Source: Bacteroidota bacterium | GTDB lineage: Bacteria > Bacteroidota > Bacteroidia > Bacteroidales > Prolixibacteraceae | Assembly (NCBI GenBank): GCA_023251435.1 | Contig: JAHEYU010000035.1 | Span: forward strand, 1 to 56,365 | Length of the DNA stretch: 56,365 bases | Direction of reading: 5' to 3' | In this document: in pieces, positions 36,567-45,640 of the stretch | Position numbering within the stretch: position 1 is the stretch's first letter | Layout: every line of letters starts with the position of its first letter | The notes under the pieces: generated by a model | The model's input: the letters and a program-made list of their open reading frames with translations, nothing else | Database searches by the model: none | Told to the model about the DNA's origin: nothing | Made by a program: the position numbers and the translations under genes

Positions 36567-37379
36567 ATGGTCAGATTCCCAAATGCCAAGATAAATATAG
36601 GTTTATATATTACCGAAAAACGATCGGATGGTTTCCATAACCTCGAGACCGTTTTCTTCCCGGTTGACTGGTGCGATGCCCTGGAGATTGCCGATGCCGG
36701 TGAAGTTCAGTTTTCGTCGAGTGGCATTCTGGTTTCGGGCGATGCGGAATCGAATCTGGTGATGAAAGCGTATCGGATGCTTCAAAATGAATTCAGCTTA
36801 CCAGCTTTAAAAATCCATTTGCACAAACAAATTCCTTTTGGCGCCGGACTTGGCGGAGGCTCTTCCGATGGTGCTTTTATGCTTTCGCTATTGAATCATC
36901 ACTTTAATCTGAACATTTCAGGAGAGGATTTGGAGCAATATGCTGCCCGACTGGGAAGTGATTGTCCGTTTTTTATTCGCAATAAACCGGTTTTTGCTTC
37001 AGGAAGAGGCGAAATTATGGAACCATTGCAACTTTCTCTTAACAGTTGGTTCATATTGCTGGTAAAACCTCCGGTCGAAGTTTCGACAGCAAAAGCATTT
37101 CAGTTGGTGGTTCCGGCGAAACCGGCTATTTCGCTGAAAGATTTGATTCAACTTCCTGTTCAGGAATGGAAAGATTGTGTGGTAAATCAGTTCGAATCGT
37201 CTGTTTTTCAGCAGTATCCGGAGGTTGGTAGATTGAAGCAGGCGATGTACGATTTGGGAGCCTCTTATGCTTCAATGTCGGGTAGCGGATCGTGTGTTTT
37301 TGGTCTTTTTAAGGAACTTCCCAACAGGATTGAAAACCTGTTTCCCGCACCATTCTTAACATTCAGTCAAGAATTGTAA
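36567..37379 (+). CDS. ispE: 4-diphosphocytidyl-2-C-methyl-D-erythritol kinase
   Basis: This 270-residue GHMP kinase phosphorylates CDP-methylerythritol in the MEP isoprenoid pathway. The ATP loop is PFGAGLGGGSSDGA (about 90-103). The substrate lysine lies in NAKINIGLYI (Lys8), and the catalytic Asp in RLGSDCPFFI (about 132). GHMP motif 3 is MSGSGSCVFGLF near the C-terminus. It starts at the first ATG, immediately after its promoter. An AT-rich hairpin follows the stop. Presence of ispE means this organism uses the MEP route. Confidence 0.95.
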   Translation: MVRFPNAKINIGLYITEKRSDGFHNLETVFFPVDWCDALEIADAGEVQFSSSGILVSGDAESNLVMKAYRMLQNEFSLPALKIHLHKQIPFGAGLGGGSSDGAFMLSLLNHHFNLNISGEDLEQYAARLGSDCPFFIRNKPVFASGRGEIMEPLQLSLNSWFILLVKPPVEVSTAKAFQLVVPAKPAISLKDLIQLPVQEWKDCVVNQFESSVFQQYPEVGRLKQAMYDLGASYASMSGSGSCVFGLFKELPNRIENLFPAPFLTFSQEL

Positions 37380-37532
37380 TCTTTTTAAGTTTTAATTAAG
37401 ATAAGTTTATCTTTTAATTAACTGTTGCGTCAGTAACTTTTTGGCTTTTCGTGAGTCTTAATAGTGAAAACAAAAAGAAACAGAAATCACCCGGGTAATC
37501 ACCGGGAAGCAAACAATTAAAAGATTAAAATT

Positions 37533-37922
37533 ATGAAAATGAAAATTAGAACATTTATTGCAATGTGTGCACTGGGAATTATTGGAATCACCAACATCAG
37601 CGCAACAGCCGACAACAAAAAGGTATTTAATGCCGGAATTGTTACAGAAACCGAAGAAGTATTGAACATCGAATCGTGGATGACCGAAGGAAGTTACTGG
37701 ACTTCGGAAACAAAAGTGAGTGCAATTGAAGCAGAGGAAGCTTTTGAAGTTGAATCGTGGATGATTGATGAAAGTTTTTGGACTTCGGAATCAAGTGTTA
37801 TTACGCTGGAAACGGAAGAAGCTCTTGAAGTAGAATTATGGATGACAGATGAAAGTTTTTGGACTTCAGAAGAGGCTTTAGTTGTTGAACCATGGATGAC
37901 AAATGAAAGCTTATGGAATTAA
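37533..37922 (+). CDS. Secreted acidic protein with W-M repeats
   Basis: The protein has 129 residues with a Sec signal (about 1-24, ISA). The mature chain is very acidic and contains four imperfect repeats of E-x-W-M-[TI]-[DEN]-[EG]-S-[FYL]-W with tryptophans at 49, 76, 103 and 121. The first three are exactly 27 residues apart, and the repeats are also visible in the DNA. There is no Cys and no catalytic motif. Short repeat proteins of this EEALxVExWM style occur in Bacteroidota without a known role. It is a single gene ended by a terminator. Confidence 0.8.
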   Translation: MKMKIRTFIAMCALGIIGITNISATADNKKVFNAGIVTETEEVLNIESWMTEGSYWTSETKVSAIEAEEAFEVESWMIDESFWTSESSVITLETEEALEVELWMTDESFWTSEEALVVEPWMTNESLWN

Positions 37923-37955
37923 GCCTTTCTTACCCGAAATGTAGATTCTACATAT

Positions 37956-37993
37956 AACAGAGCTGTTCCATACCGGAGCGGCTCTGTTTTTTA
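37956..37993 (+). terminator. Terminator after the W-M repeat gene
   Basis: AACAGAGC pairs with GCTCTGTT and a T run follows. It lies against the convergent exporter gene. Confidence 0.75.
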
Positions 37994-38500
37994 TTACCCA
38001 GCCACAGTTTTCTTTTCCTTCATCAATTTCGATTTTTTAATCGATTCCTTTCTCATAATCAACATTGGCAAGGCCACTCCAATTCCGAGCGAGATGAGTA
38101 TAAACATCGCTTTTGCTCCATTATTTACGGTTTGGATGAGGGTTTGCAGATAGGCGTCTGTATTTTCAATGCTGGTCAAAGCAATTAATCCGAGCATCAT
38201 GTTGTAAGCAAAAAAGCCTGGAACCATTGGTATTACTGATGGAATTGAAAAAACCAATGGCGGACTTTTTCTCATGTGAGCCATTTTTATGCTAATAATC
38301 CCGATAACGGTTGCACCCAAAAATGAAGCGAAAACAATTCCGGATTCAAAATACATGGCTGTAAATTTTACTACCCCGCCGATTGCTCCAAGCGCCCAAA
38401 TCGGAAAAATAACCCTACGCGGAACATTAAAAAGAATAGCAAAACCAATGGCTGCAATGCCCGCCCAAACACTTTTTGAAAATATTTCGAGTAAAATCAT
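37994..38500 (-). CDS. Threonine/serine exporter, YjjB-like subunit
   Basis: This 168-residue membrane protein has about five helices and matches the C-terminal (DUF3815) half of ThrE exporters: NVPRRVIFPIWALGAIGGVVKF, then FSIPSVIPMVPGFFAYNMMLGL. It lies one base downstream of the gene for the other half, so the two are translated together and probably form one heteromeric exporter. The YjjP/YjjB pair in E. coli exports succinate; ThrE exports threonine and serine, so the substrate is open. Confidence 0.85.
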   Translation of the reverse strand: MILLEIFSKSVWAGIAAIGFAILFNVPRRVIFPIWALGAIGGVVKFTAMYFESGIVFASFLGATVIGIISIKMAHMRKSPPLVFSIPSVIPMVPGFFAYNMMLGLIALTSIENTDAYLQTLIQTVNNGAKAMFILISLGIGVALPMLIMRKESIKKSKLMKEKKTVAG

Positions 38501-38501
38501 G

Positions 38502-39269
38502 TCAAAAGTTTAAAATCATTTTTGCTGCAAAAAGTCCCATCGCAATAGCGAAAGCAATCATTAGTCCATTCATGGCCCGCACCATCCCATTCTGAATGTT
38601 TCCGTCCATAAGGTCGGTTACAGAGTTGATTAGCGGAATACCCGGAACCAGAAAAAGTACAGAAGTCGCAACCGCCTTATCGGGCTGTAAGCCAATGCTG
38701 AAATGTTCGGCCAGTCCGGCAATCAAGGTAGCCACGAAAGCTGCAAAAAACACACACAAGTAAGGATTGAATTTTAACCGGTGGGCTTCTTGCCGGGTAA
38801 ATAACCCGGCAACAGTTGCCACAAATGCAACAGTCATTTCAATATGTCCACCACCAAAAATGTGGCAGAAAGCAGCACCGGCGAGGCCAACCAGCGATAA
38901 AACCACCAAACGCGGGTAATGTGGCAGCGATTTTAAGCGTTTCAGTTCTTCCGATATCTGGGCAATCGTCCAGTTATCTTCCAGCACATTCCAGCTTAAA
39001 TGGCTAATTCCACTCACCATCCTGAAATTAACCCCATGCGGCGAGATTCGTTTCATCCGGCTAAAAAAATGTTCCTGCTCTTTTTCGATAATGGTAAGCA
39101 TCAATGCACGTTGGGTTATAAGCAGTTCGATGCCATATCCCAACCCTTTGGCAATTCGCTCCATCGTAAGCCGGGTGCGGTGGGTACTGGCGCCCGAGCT
39201 CATCAGCAACGACCCAACTTCGAGCAGTATATTGCCCGCCGATTGAGCATCTTCATTTAATCTCTTCAT
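38502..39269 (-). CDS. Threonine/serine exporter, YjjP-like subunit
   Basis: The protein has 255 residues. The N-terminal cytosolic part (DAQSAGNILLEVGSLLMSSGASTHRTRLTMERIAKGLG) is the DUF1212/ThrE signature. About five transmembrane helices fill the C-terminal half (from about 130), including LVPGIPLINSVTDLMDGN. It pairs with the downstream YjjB-like gene. A TACTTTTG box on its strand (39304-39311) is a possible -7 element. Confidence 0.88.
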   Translation of the reverse strand: MKRLNEDAQSAGNILLEVGSLLMSSGASTHRTRLTMERIAKGLGYGIELLITQRALMLTIIEKEQEHFFSRMKRISPHGVNFRMVSGISHLSWNVLEDNWTIAQISEELKRLKSLPHYPRLVVLSLVGLAGAAFCHIFGGGHIEMTVAFVATVAGLFTRQEAHRLKFNPYLCVFFAAFVATLIAGLAEHFSIGLQPDKAVATSVLFLVPGIPLINSVTDLMDGNIQNGMVRAMNGLMIAFAIAMGLFAAKMILNF

Positions 39270-39430
39270 TTATAGAATTTCTGATCGTTTGTGAAAGTAA
39301 TAACAAAAGTAGGTTTTTCAACTATCACCGCCTTTAGCTCAATCCTATATTACTCTTAACTGAATGAAAAGTTTACATTTGATGCTGTTAAACCTAATTC
39401 AGGCGAACTTGTTATTCTGAAAAAACTAAA

Positions 39431-40111
39431 ATGCCCAAAGCCGAAGAATACAAGAACAAGCCGATTGAACTTTTAGAGGTAACGATCACCCAAAATCACG
39501 AAATTTCGCCGGAAGTGCATTTAATTTCGTGGAAACGTACGCATGATTTTATTCCGGGACAAGTCGTTAAAATTACGCTCGATCCGACTGTTCCACCTCG
39601 GATTTACAGTGTTTGCAGCGGGAACGATGATCCGGAAATAAGTGTTCTGTTTAATGTCAAGGAAGATGGTGTTTTAACACCACGCTTGTCGGCGGTAATT
39701 CCGGGCATGAAAATCCTTGTTACCAAACCTTATGGCAGTTTTAAAGATGGCAAAAAACCGGCATGGTGGATTGCCACCGGAACCGGAATCGCGCCATTTT
39801 ACAGCATGTTCCGCTCCGGAATTTCAGAAAATAAAACGTTGATACACGGTGTTCGTCATTTAAACCAGTTTTATTTCGAAGATGAACTTGAATGGGCGAT
39901 GGGCACGCGTTATGTGCGTTGCTGCTCGCAGGAGCAATCGTGTGATGTTTTTCCGGGTCGCGTGACCAAATATCTCACTGAATTAAATGATCTGCCAACC
40001 AATATAAACTATTATCTTTGCGGCAAGGCCCTGATGGTTGTCGAAGTACGCGATTTGCTTATTTCACGTGGTGTTCCGTACGAAAACATACTGGCCGAAA
40101 TCTATTTTTAG
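39431..40111 (+). CDS. Ferredoxin/flavodoxin-NADP reductase-like flavoprotein
   Basis: This 226-residue FNR-superfamily oxidoreductase has the FAD motif PRIYSVCSG (RxYS), the phosphate-binding turn LTPRLSAVIPG, the NAD(P) motif WWIATGTGIAPFYSMF and a C-terminal YLCGKALMVVEVRDLL segment, and it ends EIYF. There is no iron-sulfur domain. It probably moves electrons between NADPH and a ferredoxin or flavodoxin. It ends 20 bp before rlmN and may be co-transcribed with it, possibly supplying reducing power for radical-SAM chemistry; that link is inference. Confidence 0.85.
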   Translation: MPKAEEYKNKPIELLEVTITQNHEISPEVHLISWKRTHDFIPGQVVKITLDPTVPPRIYSVCSGNDDPEISVLFNVKEDGVLTPRLSAVIPGMKILVTKPYGSFKDGKKPAWWIATGTGIAPFYSMFRSGISENKTLIHGVRHLNQFYFEDELEWAMGTRYVRCCSQEQSCDVFPGRVTKYLTELNDLPTNINYYLCGKALMVVEVRDLLISRGVPYENILAEIYF

Positions 40112-40131
40112 TTCGCTTTTTTTTCTCTATT

Positions 40132-41148
40132 ATGGAAGCTCTCTTCGGAAAAACACTCAATGAACTTACCGCTTTGGCGCTCGACCTTGGCTTGCCCAAA
40201 TTTGCAGGCAAACAAATGGCCGAATGGCTGTACCAGAAAGACATTAGTTCGATTGAAGAAATGACCAACCTTTCGAAGAAAAACCGCGAATTGCTCAGCA
40301 GTAAATTCGAATTTGGACTGGTTGGTACGACCAAAGTTCAGGAAAGCATAGATGGTACAAAAAAGTATCTTTTCCCGACAGCCAAAGGTAAATTTATTGA
40401 AACCGCAATGATTCCGGATGACGAGCGCAAAACGGTTTGTGTTTCGTCGCAGGTAGGTTGCAAAATGGGTTGCTTGTTTTGCATGACTGGCAAACAGGGT
40501 TTCCAGGGGCAATTAACGGCGGGCGAAATTGTGAACCAAATTCGTAATATTCCTGAATGGCACGAAGTAACCAACATTGTTTATATGGGAATGGGCGAAC
40601 CTTTCGATAATCTGGAAGAAGTTCTAAAAAGCCTCGAAATTCTGACTTCGGAATGGGGATTTGCCATGAGTCCGCGCCGGATAACTGTTTCTACTATTGG
40701 TATTGTACCCGGGATGGTGACCTTTCTGAATCAGTCGGAAGCGCACCTTGCAGTGAGTTTACATACCCCTTTTGACGACGAACGTCAGAGGCTGATGCCG
40801 GTACAGGTTGCCTATCCGCTGGCCGAAGTAATCCGCGAAATTAAAAGTTGGGATTTTGGCCGTCAGCGCCGCGTTTCGTTCGAATACATTGTTTTTAAAG
40901 GCCTGAACGATTCTCCCCGACACGTTCAGGAACTGTGTAAAATACTGAATGGCATCAAATGCCGCATCAACCTTATCCGTTTTCATCCAATTCCCGGCAC
41001 TCCGCTCGAAGGAACCGATGAAAATACATTGCAGAAGTTTAAAGAACTCCTGAACGATAAAGGTATTTTAACCACTATCCGCGCCAGCCGCGGTCAGGAT
41101 ATTTATGCGGCATGCGGGTTGCTGAGTACGAAGGAGATGGTGGGATAG
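40132..41148 (+). CDS. rlmN: 23S rRNA/tRNA (adenine-C2) methyltransferase RlmN
   Basis: This 338-residue radical-SAM enzyme methylates A2503 of 23S rRNA and A37 of some tRNAs. The cluster cysteines are Cys110, Cys114 and Cys117 (CKMGCLFC). The two methyl-shuttle cysteines correspond to Cys103 (TVCVSSQ) and Cys328 (AACGLL). GMGEPFDN is present. The reading frame is open 38 codons further upstream, overlapping the flavoprotein gene; the ATG for MEALFGKTL is clearly the start. Confidence 0.95.
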   Translation: MEALFGKTLNELTALALDLGLPKFAGKQMAEWLYQKDISSIEEMTNLSKKNRELLSSKFEFGLVGTTKVQESIDGTKKYLFPTAKGKFIETAMIPDDERKTVCVSSQVGCKMGCLFCMTGKQGFQGQLTAGEIVNQIRNIPEWHEVTNIVYMGMGEPFDNLEEVLKSLEILTSEWGFAMSPRRITVSTIGIVPGMVTFLNQSEAHLAVSLHTPFDDERQRLMPVQVAYPLAEVIREIKSWDFGRQRRVSFEYIVFKGLNDSPRHVQELCKILNGIKCRINLIRFHPIPGTPLEGTDENTLQKFKELLNDKGILTTIRASRGQDIYAACGLLSTKEMVG

Positions 41149-41182
41149 TGTTGAATCATGTCTTTATAAGAGTGAAAACCAT

Positions 41183-41995
41183 TTAAGCCAATACCTGTCT
41201 AATCTCTAATGAATTTACCATATTGATAACTTTCTCCCATTCGAATGCGGGGCCGATGTCTGTTTTGTCGGTGCGGCAATTTACGTGGGTAACAATTCCG
41301 GAGAAGTTCTTAAAACCGTCCTCGGTCATAATTTCATAACGGTTGGGTTCAAAAAGGAAGTTTTTTGGGATGTTGTATTTAGCGCACAGGAATTTAATCA
41401 GCTTGCCAATGGCTTCGTATTGGGCGTCGGTATAGGTTGCATAATAATCATACCCACGGTATTTGGAATTTAAGCGGGTGTAAAATTCTGTTTCGGCGAT
41501 AGTGCAATACACATCGGTATCTGAATAAGTGGTAACCAGATTGTTCCCGATCAGTTTTAGCGGGCCAATATTCGAAATCTCAATGCCGACACATTCTTTG
41601 CTCATGGGGGTATTGCCGCCAATAGCTGTTTTGCCTAAATGGTAACTCCAGTATTTCGAAGCGAATAGATTGTAAATCAATCCATTTCTTCCGATGACAA
41701 AAGGTACGGAAACATGCTGTTTGGTTAAGGTAGCAATGTCGCCTTTTAGGTAGCCCATGGTAAAATGAAGGGCGATCTTCTTCTTGAACGTCTCTTCAGG
41801 GAAAAAAAAGGATTTGTCGCCGTTTTCGAGAGAACAATTCATTATTTGAATGGTTTCTTCGGATCCGCTAATTTTAAAGATCCCGTCGGTTAAAATAAAC
41901 TTCTTCCCATCGCTGTCCAATCCGTTGGACTGAAAGGAATTTTCGTGATCTGCTATGGCTGATGCTTTCATATTTTTGAAATTAAATTGTTTCAA
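41183..41995 (-). CDS. N-acetylmuramoyl-L-alanine amidase (amidase_2, endolysin-like)
   Basis: The protein has 270 residues and no signal peptide. Zinc-site residues can be placed at His77 (IALHFTMG) and His237 (IVTHVN), with Asp246 in KTDIGPAF (Lys244-x-Asp) as in T7-lysozyme/AmpD folds. The middle shows YWSYHLGKTAIGGN and CVGIEISN. It should cleave the MurNAc-L-Ala bond. Lacking an export signal, it needs a holin-like route or acts on imported fragments. The membrane protein gene just upstream on the same strand (28 bp gap) may supply this route. No other phage genes are near. Confidence 0.85.
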   Translation of the reverse strand: MKQFNFKNMKASAIADHENSFQSNGLDSDGKKFILTDGIFKISGSEETIQIMNCSLENGDKSFFFPEETFKKKIALHFTMGYLKGDIATLTKQHVSVPFVIGRNGLIYNLFASKYWSYHLGKTAIGGNTPMSKECVGIEISNIGPLKLIGNNLVTTYSDTDVYCTIAETEFYTRLNSKYRGYDYYATYTDAQYEAIGKLIKFLCAKYNIPKNFLFEPNRYEIMTEDGFKNFSGIVTHVNCRTDKTDIGPAFEWEKVINMVNSLEIRQVLA

Positions 41996-42023
41996 TTCGT
42001 CAGGAAAGACAGGTTTTGACTCA

Positions 42024-42566
42024 TTAATTCTTTGACTTTCTTTTGTATTCTTTTATTGCCAGCCAGCGGAATAGCAACAGTATGATCATCAGAAACCCAA
42101 AGACAAAAATAGAGGTTCCGTCCTGAATACTTTGGATAAAGGTTTCGGTAGAAAAATTACTTGCTTCATCAAGCGAAAATCCCCAAAAAAGGAAAACAGA
42201 AAATATCAGGGTTATGTTGAAAAGTACCGCCCAAAGCCAACCCAGAACAGAAACGGGGGAGAACGTAAGGAATACCTTCTGAACTACAGTGAGGCGTTGA
42301 TAATCGGTGAGGTTATCTTGTTTTTCGAGCGAACTGACCTGATTCTTCACCTCCTGAATCTCTGCCGATAACTGAAGTTTTAAAGATTCAATTTCTGTTT
42401 CATTAAGAAATTTCGACGACACCTGAAAATATTTGTCCAAAAAATCAATCTTTTTCTGAGCATCTTCCAACAAATTTTTGCGAACACTTGCTTTGTTTAA
42501 TTTGCTTAGGTAAGTGGCAATAAACGGTATCAATGCTGCAAGAATACTGGGTATGATTTTCTCCAT
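42024..42566 (-). CDS. Membrane protein with coiled coil, upstream of the amidase
   Basis: The protein has 180 residues. A hydrophobic N-terminal helix (about 5-20) is followed by a charged coiled-coil-like segment (about 28-88, with heptads such as LKLQLSAEIQEVKNQVSSLEKQ). Two strong transmembrane helices (about 108-133 and 152-172) end in a basic tail, KEYKRKSKN. It resembles no family I can name. Its position before an amidase suggests a holin-like or anchoring partner, but immunity or unrelated roles are possible. Confidence 0.55.
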   Translation of the reverse strand: MEKIIPSILAALIPFIATYLSKLNKASVRKNLLEDAQKKIDFLDKYFQVSSKFLNETEIESLKLQLSAEIQEVKNQVSSLEKQDNLTDYQRLTVVQKVFLTFSPVSVLGWLWAVLFNITLIFSVFLFWGFSLDEASNFSTETFIQSIQDGTSIFVFGFLMIILLLFRWLAIKEYKRKSKN

Positions 42567-42818
42567 AATGCAGGTTTCAGTTTATAATCAAGCTTAACTC
42601 ATTTATTTCAGGTTTAATATTCTTAAAATTAAAACATTAAATAGTCTGGAACAATGGCACAAAAGTGTCATTTTACTTTATTTGCTTGCTGTGAAAAATA
42701 TCTAAGATTCAGTTATTTAATTGACAAAATGGGGTTACCTTATCTAGGATTTTGGTATTAATACATGTTAGTCAGTTCAATTGCCTCTTTTTTATAATTG
42801 ATTTTTTTTTAATTTGAA

Positions 42819-43598
42819 ATGAATAGCGAGTATGATCCGTTGAAAGTTGTAGGTAAAGAATTTCAGAGAAACATAAAAATTGACTCCCTGGATTCTTCCC
42901 GTGCAAATGATTTTGATGCTGAAGTGTCTGGCAACAACCCTTTTGTCCTTTTTAGCAATTGTTTGATCGATTATTCTGGTAGGCAGTTTTCGTGCGTGCA
43001 CGGTCATTGTATGAAGCAAAATAACTGTCTGAAAGTTGACCAATTAAATGACAGGTTATTCTTTCAGGAACTTCATTTTCATCCTGCCGACCGGGTTTTA
43101 TGGTGCGACGAAGTTTTTCCCGATATTTTTAAATTTATGTATTCGGAGCCAAATGCAGAATCTTTTGAATACAGGTTTATTTTCAATCACCGTTATATCA
43201 GGAAAGACGGCAGTGTTTCACAGTTTATGCACGAAGGAGCATTAACTTTTGAAAATGAGACCTGGTTGCCAATTCTGAATCTGAAAGTTTTTTTAGAAAT
43301 AGCCGATATTAAGTCTGATGCAACCATTGTTTTTACTTTGTTCAGATATTCGAATGAAAATGGATTCAGGAAAATTTTCAACAAAGTGTATGGCACAACA
43401 TGCGAGTCTTTTTTATCAAAGCGCGAATTGGAGATTATCAGGCTTTGCTATGAAGGTTTAAGCAGCAAAATGATAGCCGAAAGACTGAACCGCAGCATTC
43501 ATACCATTAAAAACCACAAGCGCCACTGCATGGATAAAACCATGACACATAATATCACCGAACTAATTCACTTTTGTATAAGGAATAACTGGATATAG
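42819..43598 (+). CDS. LuxR-type transcriptional regulator with PAS-like sensor region
   Basis: The protein has 259 residues. The C-terminal 60 (LSKRELEIIRLCYEGLSSKMIAERLNRSIHTIKNHKRHCMDKT) form a LuxR/FixJ-type HTH. The first about 180 residues read as a PAS-like sensor: FRFIFNHRYIRKDGSVSQFMHEG resembles a PAC motif. There is no phospho-acceptor domain. Several Cys and His residues (CVHGHCMKQNNC) near 60-70 could bind metal. Its stop lies nine bases from the stop of the convergent MATE gene. Targets are unknown. Confidence 0.75.
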   Translation: MNSEYDPLKVVGKEFQRNIKIDSLDSSRANDFDAEVSGNNPFVLFSNCLIDYSGRQFSCVHGHCMKQNNCLKVDQLNDRLFFQELHFHPADRVLWCDEVFPDIFKFMYSEPNAESFEYRFIFNHRYIRKDGSVSQFMHEGALTFENETWLPILNLKVFLEIADIKSDATIVFTLFRYSNENGFRKIFNKVYGTTCESFLSKRELEIIRLCYEGLSSKMIAERLNRSIHTIKNHKRHCMDKTMTHNITELIHFCIRNNWI

Positions 43599-43607
43599 GA
43601 AGTGTTT

Positions 43608-44966
43608 TTATTCCTGATCACTAACCGGGTTCTGTTTATTTACAACCACTTTCCCTTTCCATTTGCCGCTTCTGTAATAAATAAGTAGAATTGTTAATCC
43701 GATAAAGGTTCCCATTGGTTCGGCCCACCAAATACCAGTAACGCCAATTATATCCGAAAGAAATGTTGCCGCCGGAATTCGGATGAGGTACAATGCGGTA
43801 AAGGTGGTAATCATCGGAACGAGTGTTGCTCCTGCGCCGCGCAAAAATCCGGTAAAGCTGAACATGACGGAAAAGAGCAGGTAAAAGGATGAAACGATCA
43901 GCAAATATTCTTGTCCGATTTTAATGACCGCCGGATCGGTGGTAAACAACGACATGATGTGTTGTCCGAACAAAATAATAAGCAACGAAGCGAATATGCA
44001 GTAAATCGTCGAGAACAGGAGCGTAGCATGTAGTCCGGTTTTTGCCCGTTTTTCCTGAAATGCGCCCAGGTTCTGCCCAACAAAAGATGACAATGCCGAG
44101 GAAAAAGTAATGGCAGGCATTTTTACAAATGAGTCGATACGCATCGCTGCAGAATATGCTGCAACCGCATTGGTTCCGAAGCCATTTACGATACTCATAA
44201 TGGCCATCATCCCAAAAGCAACAAACGATTGCTGAAACCCTGTCGGAAGTCCGATTCGGATACAACTCCGGAAAATAACGCGGTCGAAAATGTATTTCCG
44301 GAAAGAAAGTTTAATGATTGGATGTTTTTTATTGAGGTAAATGGCGGCAGTAATGAATGCCCCACCTTCTGAAATGATTGTTGCAAAGGCGACTCCCTGA
44401 ATTCCCCATTTGAAAACTACCACGAAAAGCAGGTCTAGCAGAATGTTGTTGATTGTGGCAATGACCATGAAATACAAGGGTGTTTTTGAATCGCCCAATC
44501 CGCGCAAAATACTGCTGATTCCGGCAAATCCGAAGAAAAAAAACATTCCGAGCAGATATATATTCAGATAACTTACCGCCTGCGGCAGAATTTCGTCGGG
44601 CAAAGCCAGAAGTATAAATAGATGTCGGCTGAAAACGATTCCGAGAATAGTAATCAGAATTGAAGAACCCAAAAAGAAAATAAAGATGGTATCGATGGTG
44701 CGTTTTACTTCATCTATTTTTTTTGCCCCAAAATACTGCGAAACAACGGTTGAAGCACCCGAGCCGACTCCAATTACCATCGAAATAAGTGCAAATATGA
44801 TGGGGAACGATGCGCCAACGGCTCCCAGTGCCTCTTTCCCCAAAAACCGTCCAACAATGATACTGTCGATAACATTGTACAGGTTCTGAAAGATATTTCC
44901 GAGAACAAGTGGTACGGAAAACAGCAGAATCAATTTCGCCTCTTTGCCTACAGTAAAGTCTTTCAT
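43608..44966 (-). CDS. MATE-family efflux transporter
   Basis: This 452-residue protein has about twelve transmembrane helices and the two-lobed MATE pattern. FSVPLVLGNIFQNLYNVIDSIIVGRFLGKEALGAVGASFPI opens lobe 1, and GLPTGFQQSFVAFGMMAIMSIVNGFG opens lobe 2. It resembles the NorM/DinF-like branch that exports drugs or cationic metabolites with Na+ or H+. It is convergent with the LuxR-type gene with only nine bases between stops and no terminator hairpin. Confidence 0.9.
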   Translation of the reverse strand: MKDFTVGKEAKLILLFSVPLVLGNIFQNLYNVIDSIIVGRFLGKEALGAVGASFPIIFALISMVIGVGSGASTVVSQYFGAKKIDEVKRTIDTIFIFFLGSSILITILGIVFSRHLFILLALPDEILPQAVSYLNIYLLGMFFFFGFAGISSILRGLGDSKTPLYFMVIATINNILLDLLFVVVFKWGIQGVAFATIISEGGAFITAAIYLNKKHPIIKLSFRKYIFDRVIFRSCIRIGLPTGFQQSFVAFGMMAIMSIVNGFGTNAVAAYSAAMRIDSFVKMPAITFSSALSSFVGQNLGAFQEKRAKTGLHATLLFSTIYCIFASLLIILFGQHIMSLFTTDPAVIKIGQEYLLIVSSFYLLFSVMFSFTGFLRGAGATLVPMITTFTALYLIRIPAATFLSDIIGVTGIWWAEPMGTFIGLTILLIYYRSGKWKGKVVVNKQNPVSDQE

Positions 44967-45092
44967 TTTTCGGGATCAGGCTGCAAAACTCATGAATTAA
45001 TTATTGAAATCAAAATAACAAATGTTTGGTGTTTTTAGCTGTTTGAAAAAGATACCCCAAACAAATGGTTCTGCATATAAGTTAAAAACTTC

Positions 45093-45100
45093 TATTTTTG
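45093..45100 (+). promoter_or_regulatory. -7 element of the low-molecular-weight phosphatase gene
   Basis: TATTTTTG is a perfect TAnnTTTG, 21 bp before the ATG. The -33 match is poor. Confidence 0.45.
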
Positions 45101-45121
45101 TTCTGCACACAATGTAAAAGG

Positions 45122-45598
45122 ATGAAACAAGTACTATTTGTCTGCCTCGGAAATATTTGCAGGAGTCCCGGCGCCGAGGCTGTTTTTAATGCGTTGATTG
45201 AGAAAAACGGGCTGGAAAAAGAGCTAAGTTGCGATTCGGCGGGTACTGATGCCTATCATGTTGGTCAATCGGCTGATTACCGGATGAAACAAGTTGCCAA
45301 AAACAGGGGTTATCAGCTTACCAGTATTTCCCGAAAGGTTAATCCGAAACTCGATTTCGACCGGTTCGACTACATTATAGGCATGGACCGGCAAAATGTT
45401 CGTGACCTGATATCGATGGCCAGAAATGAAACTGACCGGAAGAAAATACATTTAATGACCGATTTTGCTATCAACGGCAAATATAATTCGGTACCCGATC
45501 CTTATTACGGAGGCGATGCCGGTTTTGAACTTGTGCTGGATATTTTGGAAGATGCGTGCGAAGGGCTGATTCGAAAAGTTCGTGGAGAGGCGGGATAA
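45122..45598 (+). CDS. Low-molecular-weight protein-tyrosine phosphatase
   Basis: The enzyme has 158 residues. The P-loop CLGNICRSP gives nucleophile Cys8 and Arg14. The general acid is Asp126 in VPDPYYGG. Both are intact, so it should be active on phosphotyrosine or related small substrates. Genes of this class are often linked to capsule tyrosine kinases, but none is adjacent. The start is the ATG encoding MKQVLFVCLG rather than eight codons earlier. Confidence 0.93.
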   Translation: MKQVLFVCLGNICRSPGAEAVFNALIEKNGLEKELSCDSAGTDAYHVGQSADYRMKQVAKNRGYQLTSISRKVNPKLDFDRFDYIIGMDRQNVRDLISMARNETDRKKIHLMTDFAINGKYNSVPDPYYGGDAGFELVLDILEDACEGLIRKVRGEAG

Positions 45599-45640
45599 AT
45601 ATCTTTCGTAAACTTCGAAACCCCATTTCACTTATAGAAA

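Noticed and set aside
41183-42566. Prophage remnant
   Set aside because: Only an endolysin-like amidase and a membrane protein are present; no structural, integrase or att features were found.
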